Below, in pieces: positions 43,475 to 52,808 of a DNA stretch of 64,000 nucleotides. Location: contig NZ_VOLC01000002.1 in assembly GCF_009797935.1 (NCBI RefSeq), positions 496,001 through 560,000 of the forward strand. The letters run 5' to 3'. Below the pieces are notes generated by a model, which saw only the letters and a list, made by a program, of their open reading frames with translations, made no database searches and was not told the DNA's origin. Each line of letters opens with the position of its first letter. The stretch's first letter is position 1. The DNA comes from Lunatibacter salilacus. Lineage in GTDB: Bacteria > Bacteroidota > Bacteroidia > Cytophagales > Cyclobacteriaceae. The position numbers were made by a program, and so were the translations under genes.

Positions 43475-44044
43475 CTATTTCCATCTCGTGCCCACTTTTA
43501 TGGCTGGATTCCCCCTAAAAACTCCATTACTTTCCAAATTCACTGTGACAACAGAACCAGCCGTAATAACACTGTCTGTTCCCACAACGACATTAGGACC
43601 TACAAAACAGCTTGCACCTACCCATGCGCCGTCGTTTAGGGTGATTGGGCCGTTCCGGTAGGACATCGCAGGATCTCTAAAATCATGGTTGCCTCCGCAT
43701 AGAAAACTCCGTTGGCTGATACATACATTATTTCCAATTATTAAAGGTTCAAAATTAAGCAAGAAGGCTTCTTCTCCAATCCATACATGGTCTCCGATAA
43801 CAAGTTTCCAGGGAAAGTGAATATTGACTCGCGGCTTTATGATAACTCCATTACCAATATGAGCACCAAACAAACGAAGTAATCCAGCCTTTAAAAAATT
43901 CGGGAAAGGAAAGGCCGTAAGAAAGAAAATCATTTTGAAAAAATACCAAGTAATTTCAACAAATTTGGAGGCGCCACGCTCTAACTTGTACTTTGCATCA
44001 AATTTTTTAAGACGTACTCTGGATATCATAGAATTCAAGGTCAA
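43475..44044 (-). CDS. WcaF-like acetyltransferase
   Basis: 189 residues, left-handed beta-helix (hexapeptide) fold. FFKMIFFLTAFPFPNFLKAG precedes the coils IGNGVIIKPRVNIHFPWKLV, IGDHVWIGEEAFLLNFEPLI, ISQRSFLCGGNHDFRDPAMS, GAWVGASCFVGPNVVVGTDS and VITAGSVVTVNLESNGVFRG. The order and the CGGNHDF loop fit WcaF of colanic acid synthesis. It O-acetylates a sugar using acetyl-CoA. Last gene of the minus-strand polysaccharide operon; its start overlaps the preceding acetyltransferase gene by 4 bp, showing translational coupling. Confidence 0.9.
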   Translation of the reverse strand: MTLNSMISRVRLKKFDAKYKLERGASKFVEITWYFFKMIFFLTAFPFPNFLKAGLLRLFGAHIGNGVIIKPRVNIHFPWKLVIGDHVWIGEEAFLLNFEPLIIGNNVCISQRSFLCGGNHDFRDPAMSYRNGPITLNDGAWVGASCFVGPNVVVGTDSVITAGSVVTVNLESNGVFRGNPAIKVGTRWK

Positions 44045-44604
44045 GTAGAAACAACAAGTGGCCTATTTCGAACATTTGGCAGTATATCTCCGTACAACAT
44101 CGTTTTATGAATTTCAATATCCTTTGCTTCAGTAAACCGATATTTTATCAGTTTAGCGGGAACACCCCCAACAATTGCAAATTCAGGAATATTTTTAGAA
44201 ACAACAGAACCGGCCGCTACTATAGCACCATCTCCAATAGTAACACCACATAAAATAATAGAATTCGTTCCGATCCATACATCCCTACCAATATAAGTCC
44301 TTTCAAGTATATGTCTACCAGAAAAAGTTGAAGGTGTTCCCACAATATCAAATCGATGATCTCCACCAATAATTTTAACATCGGGCGCTATCATTGTATA
44401 CCTACCTATTGAAACACCTGGATATATGGTGCAGCCTTTCCCTACATAGCTAAACTCAGAAGCAATAAAATCTCTACTTATTTCCACCCTTCCACCAATA
44501 TTAAATGTACTATGCACATTTCTCAAACCGTAAATATACTTGATTACAAAAAACTTAAGCTTTCTAAAAAGAAAAGCTAAATAATCGTTGTTTTTGATAG
44601 CCAT
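44041..44604 (-). CDS. hexapeptide-repeat acetyltransferase (CatB-like)
   Basis: 187 residues. Hexapeptide coils SYVGKGCTIYPGVSIGRYTM, IAPDVKIIGGDHRFDIVGTP with a catalytic-type His (GGDHRFD), ERTYIGRDVWIGTNSIILCG and VTIGDGAIVAAGSVVSKNIP, finishing VGGVPAKLIKYRF as in CatB/xenobiotic-type and sugar O-acetyltransferases. In this operon it most likely acetylates a second position of the repeat unit. Overlaps both neighbours (4 bp downstream, 1 bp upstream). AT-rich codon use like the rest of the operon. Confidence 0.88.
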   Translation of the reverse strand: MAIKNNDYLAFLFRKLKFFVIKYIYGLRNVHSTFNIGGRVEISRDFIASEFSYVGKGCTIYPGVSIGRYTMIAPDVKIIGGDHRFDIVGTPSTFSGRHILERTYIGRDVWIGTNSIILCGVTIGDGAIVAAGSVVSKNIPEFAIVGGVPAKLIKYRFTEAKDIEIHKTMLYGDILPNVRNRPLVVST

Positions 44605-45776
44605 TATCGATTATTTAGAACAGATTCAAAAATTGATCTTTGATATTCTGGATTGTAAAAACGATCTACTACACTCATACATTTATTTATTAGGAGCTCA
44701 TCTTTAATGGGGTATTTAACAAACCATTTATCAATTTTATTTATCAAACTATCTAAATTATTATATTGATACAAATCCCCAGTCTCACCTACCAAAATAG
44801 ATTCTACTTCAGGCATTTGAATATTTAAATTATCATGAGAGATGACTGGAGTTCCATACGATAATGAGTGAATAGCAGTAAGTCCTACATTTCCAGGATT
44901 AACGCACAAATCTGAAAATGACAAAAATTTAGCAATCTTTTCCTCATCATATAATGCACCCGTAAAGTAAACCGCCCTTTCTAAACCTAAATTTTTCACC
45001 TTTTGATGAAGGTTATAATATTCTTCACCATCTCCGATCAACAAAAGATTGAATGCTGTATTACCTAACTTCTGAGTAAGTCTATACTGAGCTTCAATAA
45101 GCATATCAATTCTTTTTATCTTATTCAGTCGCCCAATGAAGCATATAGTAGGGATTTCAGAGGACTCAAATAATTCAGCTCTAAAATGAACTGTGGAAAT
45201 ATAAGAAAACTTTTGACGTAAAGATAAAGCTGTCTTATAGTCCAAAGAATTATATATAATATGAATATTACTCTCTGAACCAACATAATATTTCTTCAAA
45301 ATTTGCGCTGCTCTATTTCCATATAGAAAATAGCCATTTGCAATCTTATAAAAGAAAAACAACTTTATATAATCAACAAAAATAAGTTTATCTTTATAAA
45401 CACCGTGCATCCAAAAATAAACCTTCCTATTCAACAACCTCGCTAAAATAGCAGCAACCCAAGTGGACAGGTGATAGGGATTTCCCAGGAAAATATAAGT
45501 ATCAAATTTATTGGCCAAAACGAATCTACTTAAACCGCTTTGCCAAAGAATTTTTCTTTTAAATAACCATATGTTTTTCAAAAAAAACCACCTAAGTCCT
45601 CCATTTTTTAATGGTAATTGAGCATATCTAATATCAACCTGTTCTATGGATATGTCACTTGTTTGCCCAGATAGAATAACAAAATCTAAAATCTCACTAT
45701 TCATCAACTCCCGAAATATAGGCAACCTATATAACGCAATATAATGATACACAATTGCTATTTTCCTCATATACAT
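44604..45776 (-). CDS. family 4 glycosyltransferase
   Basis: 390 residues. N-terminal RKIAIVYHYIALYRLPIFRE is the acceptor-domain start; C-terminal donor domain carries PTICFIGRLNKIKRIDMLIE, NLLLIGDGEEYYNLHQKVKN, AVYFTGALYDEEKIAKFLSF and the loop DLCVNPGNVGLTAIHSLSYG. The usual E-x7-E is altered: the first glutamate position reads in a NPGNVGLTAIHSLSYGTPVI context, as in a subgroup of GT4 enzymes of O-antigen clusters. The start ATG overlaps the stop of the EpsG-type gene in a TAATG arrangement. Donor and acceptor unknown. Confidence 0.85.
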   Translation of the reverse strand: MYMRKIAIVYHYIALYRLPIFRELMNSEILDFVILSGQTSDISIEQVDIRYAQLPLKNGGLRWFFLKNIWLFKRKILWQSGLSRFVLANKFDTYIFLGNPYHLSTWVAAILARLLNRKVYFWMHGVYKDKLIFVDYIKLFFFYKIANGYFLYGNRAAQILKKYYVGSESNIHIIYNSLDYKTALSLRQKFSYISTVHFRAELFESSEIPTICFIGRLNKIKRIDMLIEAQYRLTQKLGNTAFNLLLIGDGEEYYNLHQKVKNLGLERAVYFTGALYDEEKIAKFLSFSDLCVNPGNVGLTAIHSLSYGTPVISHDNLNIQMPEVESILVGETGDLYQYNNLDSLINKIDKWFVKYPIKDELLINKCMSVVDRFYNPEYQRSIFESVLNNR

Positions 45777-46804
45777 TAAAAGATAAATACATACGGAATA
45801 ACACCACCTCTATTTTTAGAAATATAATAAACGAAATAAAACAAAGAATAACTTAAGACAATAAAACTATGAAACATTCTCTTATTCCCGTGAAATGAGT
45901 AAACCAAATTAGATAACAAAAACACTTCAAAAGGTAAGAAGTATAAGGCAAACCTATAAAATAATGAAACGGCCACAAATAGGTTAGAAATCAAATTACC
46001 AAATAAAAAAAGGTTCTTATAAAAGAAATTTCCTTTTAAATAATAAAAAATATAGATGCAAATTAAAACTCTTGGGATAAGAATTCCAAACATATTTACT
46101 CTATTAATTTCTACCTCCTCCTTATAATCTACATAATTAGCATACTTTTCAAAAGGCAGAAGAGCTAATAACTCATTAACAAAATCAGTAAATCCTAAAA
46201 AACCGATAATTAAAGTACTAATTAATAAAAAAATAACAGTTCTAGTTGGAATTACTATTTTTTTAGCCAAATAGACTATTGGTATTAAAGCGAATGATGA
46301 ATAATGAATTATTGAGAAACAAAAAATTAGAATAAAACTAGAAAACAGTTTGTTACGCTTATAAAAATATGTAAATAGAATAAACAAAGAAATAGCCAGT
46401 CCTTGCTTAATAAGACTAAATGGATACTGATAATAAAACAAAAGAACAAAAAGAAGCAGTGTGAAAACCGGTAAAGAAGTCTCCTTATAAGACACATAGG
46501 AAATACTAACAATCGTAACAAAGGAAACAATAATTATAACAAAGTGAAAATCTAAGGAAAAATAATCTACAATTTGATTAAGAAGTACCCAACCTATTTC
46601 AAATTTAGAAAGAAGATTGCTATTAGCTACAGAAGATGTTATTTCCCGTTGAAATGCCTGCTTATATCCATAATAATCAATTCCAACAGACTCACCTCTA
46701 AAAGCAGACAAAATAAATAAAACAAAAGTTACATATATTATGCTGATTTTACTCCTAAAAGTATATATTAAGATGAATAAAACAAGAATAATGTAAACTA
46801 ACAT
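45776..46804 (-). CDS. EpsG-type polysaccharide polymerase
   Basis: 342 residues, strongly hydrophobic with about ten spans (LVYIILVLFILIYTF, IIYVTFVLFILSAF, FVIIIVSFVTIVSISYV, VFTLLLFVLLFYYQYPFSL and so on). The EpsG motif FRGESVGIDYYGYKQAFQRE is near residues 34-53, followed by FEIGWVLLNQIVDYF. Family members act as Wzy-like polymerases that join lipid-linked repeat units on the periplasmic side. The only polymerase candidate in the operon; together with the Wzx-type flippase at 50983 it defines a Wzx/Wzy pathway. Highly AT-rich coding. Confidence 0.82.
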   Translation of the reverse strand: MLVYIILVLFILIYTFRSKISIIYVTFVLFILSAFRGESVGIDYYGYKQAFQREITSSVANSNLLSKFEIGWVLLNQIVDYFSLDFHFVIIIVSFVTIVSISYVSYKETSLPVFTLLLFVLLFYYQYPFSLIKQGLAISLFILFTYFYKRNKLFSSFILIFCFSIIHYSSFALIPIVYLAKKIVIPTRTVIFLLISTLIIGFLGFTDFVNELLALLPFEKYANYVDYKEEVEINRVNMFGILIPRVLICIYIFYYLKGNFFYKNLFLFGNLISNLFVAVSLFYRFALYFLPFEVFLLSNLVYSFHGNKRMFHSFIVLSYSLFYFVYYISKNRGGVIPYVFIF

Positions 46805-47890
46805 CTATTTATCAAAAATATTTTTTAACAACTTTAAAAAAATATTATTCTGAATAGCTACATGCTCACGAATTTGATCAAAATAAATTCTACGATTTGT
46901 CTGAATCTCAGATAACTTTTCTACGTCTAATAAATTAAATATAAAATGACTTTGGTTTATACTTTCAAAAATATTTAGAATTTTCTCGGTTTTAATATTA
47001 GAATCAATAATCCCAATTGGAATAGTATTGTAACACTGAGCCAACAAAAGAACGTGTAGCCTATTACTAAGAACAACTTCAATATCTGAATAAAAAGACC
47101 TGTCCTCCCATTTTAAAACAGAATCTTTAAATATAATATTTTTAGAATGATTAAATTTACTAAACAACATATTATTATAATCATAATCACGTTGTACTTG
47201 GTAAAAAATAACAATCGAATATCCCTGTGATAAATAATAACTTATAAATATACTAACCGAATTAAAAATATTAACATCCAAAACGCTGTCATTCATATCT
47301 CTAAATGATATAGCTACTTTCTTAGAATTGATAAAAGTGCTAAAATTTAGGTTAGAATTAACTAAAAAGCATAAATCAGGAACATACTTAACTTCAATAT
47401 TATGATTTTGAAATAATCTAACATTATGAAAACTCCTGACATAAAATGGATTTACTACACTACTTAATTTCTTGAAAAAATATATATCAAAATCAGATCT
47501 AATAATTAAATCATTTCCCAATAGAAAAATTTTAGAACCCTTATTACTTAATATTTTAAACAAATATAGAAACGAAAGATATCTAATCTTATCAAGTAGG
47601 GTAATAGCACCTCCAAATGGGCCTGGGCTTTTGAAAACATGCGTAAATTTAAACTTGTTTAAAAAAGGAATTAAAAAAAGTCCCTTGCCTTTAGTACTTA
47701 CATTAGTTAGTGTATTAAGTTCAATAACATTTTCATTTTCAAGCAAAATATTTTTAAAATGATCTGGAACTGCCTTAGTGTCTAAGTACACTTCTCCATA
47801 CTCTGCTAAAGCATCAATCAAACACTTATTAATTAGAAGATCCCCCATATTATCATATTGGGTAGCAACAATATATAGTATTTTATTCAT
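46805..47890 (-). CDS. polysaccharide pyruvyltransferase family protein
   Basis: 361 residues, PS_pyruv_trans type. The start ILYIVATQYDNMGDLLINKC carries the family's N-terminal N-x-GD element; mid-protein KSPGPFGGAI and SKIFLLGNDLII; the C-terminal half holds VAISFRDMNDSVLDV and the conserved DIEVVLSNRLHVLLLAQCYN, with the SxRxH nucleotide/PEP-binding element. Transfers a pyruvate ketal from PEP onto a sugar, giving acidic character to the polymer. Some members act in cell-wall processes; the glycosyltransferase neighbours argue for exopolysaccharide decoration. Sequence divergence is high, so exact activity is less certain than the fold. Confidence 0.8.
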   Translation of the reverse strand: MNKILYIVATQYDNMGDLLINKCLIDALAEYGEVYLDTKAVPDHFKNILLENENVIELNTLTNVSTKGKGLFLIPFLNKFKFTHVFKSPGPFGGAITLLDKIRYLSFLYLFKILSNKGSKIFLLGNDLIIRSDFDIYFFKKLSSVVNPFYVRSFHNVRLFQNHNIEVKYVPDLCFLVNSNLNFSTFINSKKVAISFRDMNDSVLDVNIFNSVSIFISYYLSQGYSIVIFYQVQRDYDYNNMLFSKFNHSKNIIFKDSVLKWEDRSFYSDIEVVLSNRLHVLLLAQCYNTIPIGIIDSNIKTEKILNIFESINQSHFIFNLLDVEKLSEIQTNRRIYFDQIREHVAIQNNIFLKLLKNIFDK

Positions 47891-47895
47891 TTTTA

Positions 47896-49113
47896 TTATA
47901 ATTTAGATATAGCATTACTAAACTCAGAATAATTTTTACCTGCATCAAAATTATCTTTCCAATATTCCTTTACTTGAATTTTATTTATTAATTTCTGTAT
48001 TAAAACAGTGTTTAAAGCATTAACTACTTCCTCAACAGAAGGATTCTCTGTTAGAAGCACTCCTGTTTGAGCAACAACTATTTCACCACTCCCTCCTACA
48101 TTTGTAGCGATTACAGGTATGCCAAACGATTGCGCTTCCATAATAGAAACAGGAATTCCTTCAGAACTGCTGAGGTTAATAAATGAATCAACTGGTACTA
48201 TTTCGTAATACTCATAAATATGATGATTTGCCACATTTCCTTTAAAATTGATGACTAAATTTTCAGGAGTTAATATTTCAGCATTTTTTCTTATCGTTAG
48301 AAGCTCATCTCCGTCACCAAAATGCGTCCATATTATTTTTCTATCAGGTACAGTTTTAGCGAAAGCAACTACCGATTCTAATATATAACCAATTCGCTTC
48401 ATAGGATGAACACGGGAGACCGAAACTATAGAATGAGTATTACCTACCGAACTACTGGATATCACCCCCCTATCATGCACTCCCAATTTGGAAACCTTTA
48501 TATTCGATTTTTTTAGAGGATATTTTTTCTCCAAATATTCCTTTCCATTTAAAGATATAGAATAAATAAAATCGGTCTGTTCTATAGTTTTTTCTCTATA
48601 CAACCAAAATGGAAGGGTAGACTCCAATCCTTCATATATATCATATCGGTGTGCTCTGGAAATGACTTTAAAGTTCTTTTGCTTTTGCACTTTAATTTCC
48701 GTAAATACCAAAGGTGCTTCATTGAACCAGTATGTGTAAATTATATCCACACTATCTAATTCTGGCCGATTAGAGAAAAAATTGTAATATGCCAAATAGG
48801 CAGAAACGTATTGAAATATTAATTTAAAATCACTGACACGTTTTACTAATTTTAAATGGGAAAAAATTGCTTTGTATAAAGTTAAGGAAAAAGCAGTTAT
48901 TAAAGCTCTTTTCTTCTTATTCTTAAAAACATACGAAAAATCACCAACAACTTTCACATTACTCGGAACAACTCGCTTATATTCCGAAATTTCGGTTGGA
49001 AAAATGATTATTTCATCAAACTTCTGAGCAATATAAGCTATCTCTGATTCTATAAAAGCTTCTGTCGTATAATAGGGATATCTTCTAGTAATAAAAATGA
49101 GTCTTTTAGTCAT
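47896..49113 (-). CDS. family 4 glycosyltransferase
   Basis: 405 residues, GT-B fold. N-terminal LIFITRRYPYYTTEAFIESE and IIIFPTEISEYKRVVPSNVK; the donor half contains SIVSVSRVHPMKRIGYILES, KIIWTHFGDGDELLTIRKNA and SFINLSSSEGIPVSIMEAQS, where the E-x7-E pair (SSEGIPVSIMEA) is intact. Resembles amylovoran/colanic-type GT4 enzymes (AmsK/WcaL group). Cytoplasmic side of the inner membrane. One bp separates it from the GT2 gene upstream, and 5 bp from the pyruvyltransferase gene downstream. Confidence 0.88.
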   Translation of the reverse strand: MTKRLIFITRRYPYYTTEAFIESEIAYIAQKFDEIIIFPTEISEYKRVVPSNVKVVGDFSYVFKNKKKRALITAFSLTLYKAIFSHLKLVKRVSDFKLIFQYVSAYLAYYNFFSNRPELDSVDIIYTYWFNEAPLVFTEIKVQKQKNFKVISRAHRYDIYEGLESTLPFWLYREKTIEQTDFIYSISLNGKEYLEKKYPLKKSNIKVSKLGVHDRGVISSSSVGNTHSIVSVSRVHPMKRIGYILESVVAFAKTVPDRKIIWTHFGDGDELLTIRKNAEILTPENLVINFKGNVANHHIYEYYEIVPVDSFINLSSSEGIPVSIMEAQSFGIPVIATNVGGSGEIVVAQTGVLLTENPSVEEVVNALNTVLIQKLINKIQVKEYWKDNFDAGKNYSEFSNAISKL

Positions 49114-49114
49114 T

Positions 49115-50128
49115 TCACTTGAGTTTGTAGAAATTAAGTTTACTTTTTATCGACCGTACAGAGATAATAAAAGACTGTGCTTCCTTTTCATTTAATTTAA
49201 AAAAATTAAAAACTTGAGCTAATGTTAACCAAGAGTAAAATTTAAGTCTTAACTTTAAATTTAACTTTTTGGGATTGTAGTTATTTTTGACAAAATTTAA
49301 AAACTTTTTATAATACCCACTTCTCACCAAAATAATAAAGTTTGTAACCACTGTTCTTTGAAAATCATAATTAGAATTTAATATAACCGATTCAATCCCT
49401 TCTCTATTTACCTTTTCCAAAATTTGCTCCCTTTGCTCATGTTTCCTAGATAATGTCATTCGTAGTACCGAAATTCTACTATTTTTTTCGAAACTCTCAG
49501 GTCTAGCGGCCACACCATCTTCGCGTTTAAATTGCTTGTAGTGGAGTGTATCTAATATTTTACCTTTACCAATTCTTAAAAATCTGAGAAACAAATCCCA
49601 ATCCTGTGTGTTTGTGAAAATTTTTTCATATCCACCAACTTGTTCATAGGTGAATTTTCTGAACATTGACGCCCCATGCATTATCCTACAGTTTGTTAAA
49701 AAATCATCAATTCCCAAATCACCAGAAAATTTGCTTTCCTCAATTTTAGCTAATGTATCCTCATCATACCTTTCAAATCTTGATGCAACAACAACATATT
49801 CAGGATTTTCTTCTAAAAACTTAATCTGTTCCCCTATACGCTCAGGCGAAGAAATATCTCCTGAACCGTGAATAGCAATATATTCACCTTGTGCTAAATC
49901 TACTGCCTTTTTTATAGTATTTGTAAAACCCATATTTGTATGTGATATTACACGTACCCTAGGATCAGTATAACGATTAAATTTTTCAACAGTATTATCT
50001 GACGAGCCATCATCAACGAGTAACAACTCAAAGTTCTTAAAAGTTTGGTTAAGAAGACTTTCAACAGATTGTTCCACACAATAGGATCTATTGTAATAAA
50101 CTGTAATAATGGATACTTTTGGCTTCAT
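49115..50128 (-). CDS. family 2 glycosyltransferase
   Basis: 337 residues, GT-A fold. KVSIITVYYNRSYCVEQSVE, then SLLNQTFKNFELLLVDDGSS with the first acidic pair, and GEYIAIHGSGDISSPERIGE where the usual DxD reads GSGD; later GASMFRKFTYEQVGGYEKIF and NTQDWDLFLRF (acid pair ED-like Q-D-W-D). Inverting transferase using a nucleotide sugar. The substitution at the metal-binding DxD (HGSGD in place of D-x-D) is worth noting, though variants occur in functional family members. C-terminal 100 residues are basic and may dock to the membrane. Confidence 0.87.
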   Translation of the reverse strand: MKPKVSIITVYYNRSYCVEQSVESLLNQTFKNFELLLVDDGSSDNTVEKFNRYTDPRVRVISHTNMGFTNTIKKAVDLAQGEYIAIHGSGDISSPERIGEQIKFLEENPEYVVVASRFERYDEDTLAKIEESKFSGDLGIDDFLTNCRIMHGASMFRKFTYEQVGGYEKIFTNTQDWDLFLRFLRIGKGKILDTLHYKQFKREDGVAARPESFEKNSRISVLRMTLSRKHEQREQILEKVNREGIESVILNSNYDFQRTVVTNFIILVRSGYYKKFLNFVKNNYNPKKLNLKLRLKFYSWLTLAQVFNFFKLNEKEAQSFIISVRSIKSKLNFYKLK

Positions 50129-50131
50129 TAC

Positions 50132-50983
50132 TTATATCACCCTTTGTTCTACTTCTAACTCTACCTGATGCAAATTGTAAACCCGCTTTTTTACTTCCTT
50201 AATAATTTCAAGAATATCGGATCCTGATGCATTATTAAAGTTAATGATAAAGCCACCGTGCTTTTCGGATATTTTTGCACCGCCTATGGCAAAGCCTTTC
50301 ATCTGTAACTCATCTATCAATGCGCCTACGTAATAACCTGGTGGTCGTTTGAAAACGCTGCCTGCATTTGGGAAATCATTGGGTTGTTTTGCCCAGCGCT
50401 GCGTCTTTACTAGTTCCATTTTTTCTTTAATCTCATTTTTCTCTCTTTTCTGCAATTTGAGCCAGGCTTTTAGTACTATTTTATCGGTATTTCGTTGAAA
50501 AAAACTGTTGCGGTATTCAAAAGACATCTCTTCTTTAAATATTTCTTTAATTTGTAGATCAGCCAAATCCAGATAACGAACCTTTACCAACACATCTTTG
50601 ATTTCCTCACCCGAAGCGCCTGCATTCATCACTATTGCACCACCAAGCGAACTTGGAATATCATAAAATATTTCCACTCCACTCAACCCAACTTCCAAAG
50701 CCTTTTGTGCTACATCCCACATCATAGCGCCGGCTTCAATTTCTAAAACCTCGTTCACAACTTTCACATTATTAAAATTACCACTAAATAGCAAGATCGG
50801 TTTCTCGTAATACTCTTTCGAAAAAATAATATTATGTCCACTTCCAAGTAAAATAAAATCTTTATATTCCGTAAAAAAAGATACAATATCTTCTTCACTT
50901 TCCGGGAAATAAGCAACTTTACAATTCGCTTTTATTTTATATGAGTTGTAAGATGTAAGGTCTAAATTTTCTGCTATTTTCAT
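50132..50983 (-). CDS. murB: MurB-like UDP-GlcNAc-enolpyruvate reductase in EPS operon
   Basis: 283 residues. FAD-binding MurB fold: FILLGSGHNIIFSKEYYEKP; YDIPSSLGGAIVMNAGASGE; catalytic set Arg158 (FEYRNSFFQ), Ser209 (PNAGSVFKRPPG) and C-terminal Glu in VELEVEQRVI, all present, so it should be active. The PP loop reads DIPSSLGGA and not the usual GIPGTVGGA, suggesting a divergent paralogue. Reduces UDP-GlcNAc-enolpyruvate to UDP-MurNAc with NADPH. Embedded between a GT2 gene (3 bp away) and the flippase gene (1-bp overlap), and a MurA paralogue lies 2 kb upstream in the same operon, so both may serve polysaccharide synthesis and not peptidoglycan. It could still be the only MurB of the cell. 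Confidence 0.88.
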   Translation of the reverse strand: MKIAENLDLTSYNSYKIKANCKVAYFPESEEDIVSFFTEYKDFILLGSGHNIIFSKEYYEKPILLFSGNFNNVKVVNEVLEIEAGAMMWDVAQKALEVGLSGVEIFYDIPSSLGGAIVMNAGASGEEIKDVLVKVRYLDLADLQIKEIFKEEMSFEYRNSFFQRNTDKIVLKAWLKLQKREKNEIKEKMELVKTQRWAKQPNDFPNAGSVFKRPPGYYVGALIDELQMKGFAIGGAKISEKHGGFIINFNNASGSDILEIIKEVKKRVYNLHQVELEVEQRVI

Positions 50984-52284
50984 TATTTCTTTTTTGGAAT
51001 AAACTTACCTATCTTCGACAAAATAACATTAAAATCACTTTTACGAATTCCGAACAATTCCGTGGCAGGTACTTTTGTTTCTTTGCAATAAAAATATGCA
51101 AACAGAATGGCTGCCACACTGTAGCTTATGGAAGAAGCAACTGAAGCACCATTAGCCCCGTAATCTTCTATCAACAATAAATTCAGTACCAGATTTATAA
51201 TTAATGCAGGTACCATGGCTTTCATCGAAATCCAAGGTTTACCTTTTCCGGCCAAATCCATATTCATTACCTTAAAAACGGTTAATAATAAAACACCTGG
51301 TAATAAAATTTTTAAAACCGAAATACTATCGCGAAATGCTTCACCATACATAGTAAGTATTACAAAATTAGACAGGAAAAACAAAACCATAGATGCGCCT
51401 CCAACTATAACCAAAGAAATCCGTAATAGTTGTGCCACCTTAAGCGAGAATATATAATCATCTTTTGCTGAGGCACTTCGTGAAAAAATGATAGTACTTA
51501 ATACCATGGGGATATGCCAAAGATATTGAATTATTCCTGCTCCTTTTGAATAAATACCAAGCTCGTAAGAAGTACTCAACTTATCCAACAGTATAACATC
51601 TACCTTATAGTTTAGATTAATTATCAATAATGCTATAGCATAAACAATCCCTAAAGACAACATTGACGATATGACTTTAAAATCATATTGCAAACTAAAT
51701 GCTTTCAAAAATTCATTTTTAAAAAGCATTAGTAATGCTATAAATAACTGTCCGCCTACTGCAGCAATCAATGCTCCCTGTATCCCTTGATCGAATAATC
51801 CGACCAAAATCAAAGAAATAACTAATACTATAAATGGTGGAATCCAATTTACTTTATTGAATGACTTTAAATCATTTCTACCCAAGAAAATACCAGAATT
51901 ATACGTAATAAACAAACTAAACGGAATGGGTAAAAGTGCCAAAATTACCCAAAGGAAATTTTCTCCGGATTTACTAAAATAGGTCATTAAAAGATAACAA
52001 ATAAAAAGTGAAACAACTGTGGTTAAACTCCAAATTTGAGTTATGGCCCTTTTTATTCTATCTTCAGAATAAATATTCTTCCCTAAGAAATACGCAGTAG
52101 ATTGCCGAATTCCTAAAGATCCAAATGACATAAACAGAGACGGATAGACAGTTAGTCCTGCTATTATACCATTTCCCTCTGGTCCAATAAAACGCGCCGT
52201 TATAATAGAAGTAAAAATACCAAATAATATAATGGCAACATTTGACGAACCGACGCGTACCAAATCTTTCGCAAAAGAACTCAT
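50983..52284 (-). CDS. oligosaccharide flippase (Wzx-type)
   Basis: 433 residues, about 12-14 spans, MATE/PST superfamily. Start FAKDLVRVGSSNVAIILFGI, then TSIITARFIGPEGNGIIAGL, the N-terminal signature of polysaccharide transporters; LRISLVIVGGASMVLFFLSN and LLPGVLLLTVFKVMNMDLAG; C-terminal LIINLVLNLLLIEDYGANGA, SVASSISYSVAAILFAYFYC. Flips undecaprenyl-linked repeat units from cytoplasm to periplasm for the EpsG-type polymerase. Overlaps the MurB gene by 1 bp and the SAT-like gene by 4 bp (ATGA). Confidence 0.9.
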   Translation of the reverse strand: MSSFAKDLVRVGSSNVAIILFGIFTSIITARFIGPEGNGIIAGLTVYPSLFMSFGSLGIRQSTAYFLGKNIYSEDRIKRAITQIWSLTTVVSLFICYLLMTYFSKSGENFLWVILALLPIPFSLFITYNSGIFLGRNDLKSFNKVNWIPPFIVLVISLILVGLFDQGIQGALIAAVGGQLFIALLMLFKNEFLKAFSLQYDFKVISSMLSLGIVYAIALLIINLNYKVDVILLDKLSTSYELGIYSKGAGIIQYLWHIPMVLSTIIFSRSASAKDDYIFSLKVAQLLRISLVIVGGASMVLFFLSNFVILTMYGEAFRDSISVLKILLPGVLLLTVFKVMNMDLAGKGKPWISMKAMVPALIINLVLNLLLIEDYGANGASVASSISYSVAAILFAYFYCKETKVPATELFGIRKSDFNVILSKIGKFIPKKK

Positions 52285-52808
52285 TTCCCTTTAATTTTAA
52301 ATGGGGTGCCATATGCCACAGAGTTAGCTGGAACATCTTTGTTAATCAGAGAATTTGCTCCTATAACACTGTCTTCACCTATAGTTAATCCCCCTATAAT
52401 TTTTGCGCCAGCAAAAATTTTAACATTATCTTTTACAATGGGATATTCTAATTTTTCTCCCAGTTTTCCATGGCTGCCAAAAGTTACCTGCTGCCATATC
52501 TTAACATTGTTTCCAATTATAACTCCATCACCAATAACAATCCCTATTGCGTGAGGAAAACGGACGTTTTTACCAATTTGCGCCTCATAAGAGATGTCAC
52601 ATCCTCTTTTAGAAACAAGTTTATATTTATAATAAAGTGCTATCTTACTAGAAAAAATAAACCTGCTATTAAATAAATATTTACCAATTCTATGGTTCAA
52701 TAAAATCCGAAACCCAGCGCTGAAAAAGTAACAGCGCAGGAAAGTTTTAAATGACTTTTTTGGTAAATCGTCTTTTATGGCCTGTATAGTTTGTTTAAGT
52801 GTTATCAT
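52281..52808 (-). CDS. serine acetyltransferase-like hexapeptide protein
   Basis: 175 residues. N-terminal basic helices (FRCYFFSAGFRILLNHRIGK) then the SAT-type beta-helix: FPHAIGIVIGDGVIIGNNVK, IWQQVTFGSHGKLGEKLEYP, IVKDNVKIFAGAKIIGGLTI, GEDSVIGANSLINKDVPANS. It looks like CysE but lacks most of its N-terminal domain and is commonly found in capsule clusters as a sugar acetyltransferase (EpsC/WcaB-like). Sulfur-gene neighbours (cys operon upstream) keep true cysteine synthesis as a minor alternative. First gene of the tightly overlapping block; 207 bp separate it from the MurA gene. Confidence 0.8.
   Translation of the reverse strand: MITLKQTIQAIKDDLPKKSFKTFLRCYFFSAGFRILLNHRIGKYLFNSRFIFSSKIALYYKYKLVSKRGCDISYEAQIGKNVRFPHAIGIVIGDGVIIGNNVKIWQQVTFGSHGKLGEKLEYPIVKDNVKIFAGAKIIGGLTIGEDSVIGANSLINKDVPANSVAYGTPFKIKGK

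Noticed and set aside
52281-52808. Housekeeping serine acetyltransferase (cysE) linked to the sulfur genes
   Set aside because: Lacks most of the CysE N-terminal domain and is tightly overlapped with the flippase gene; a sugar acetyltransferase is more likely.
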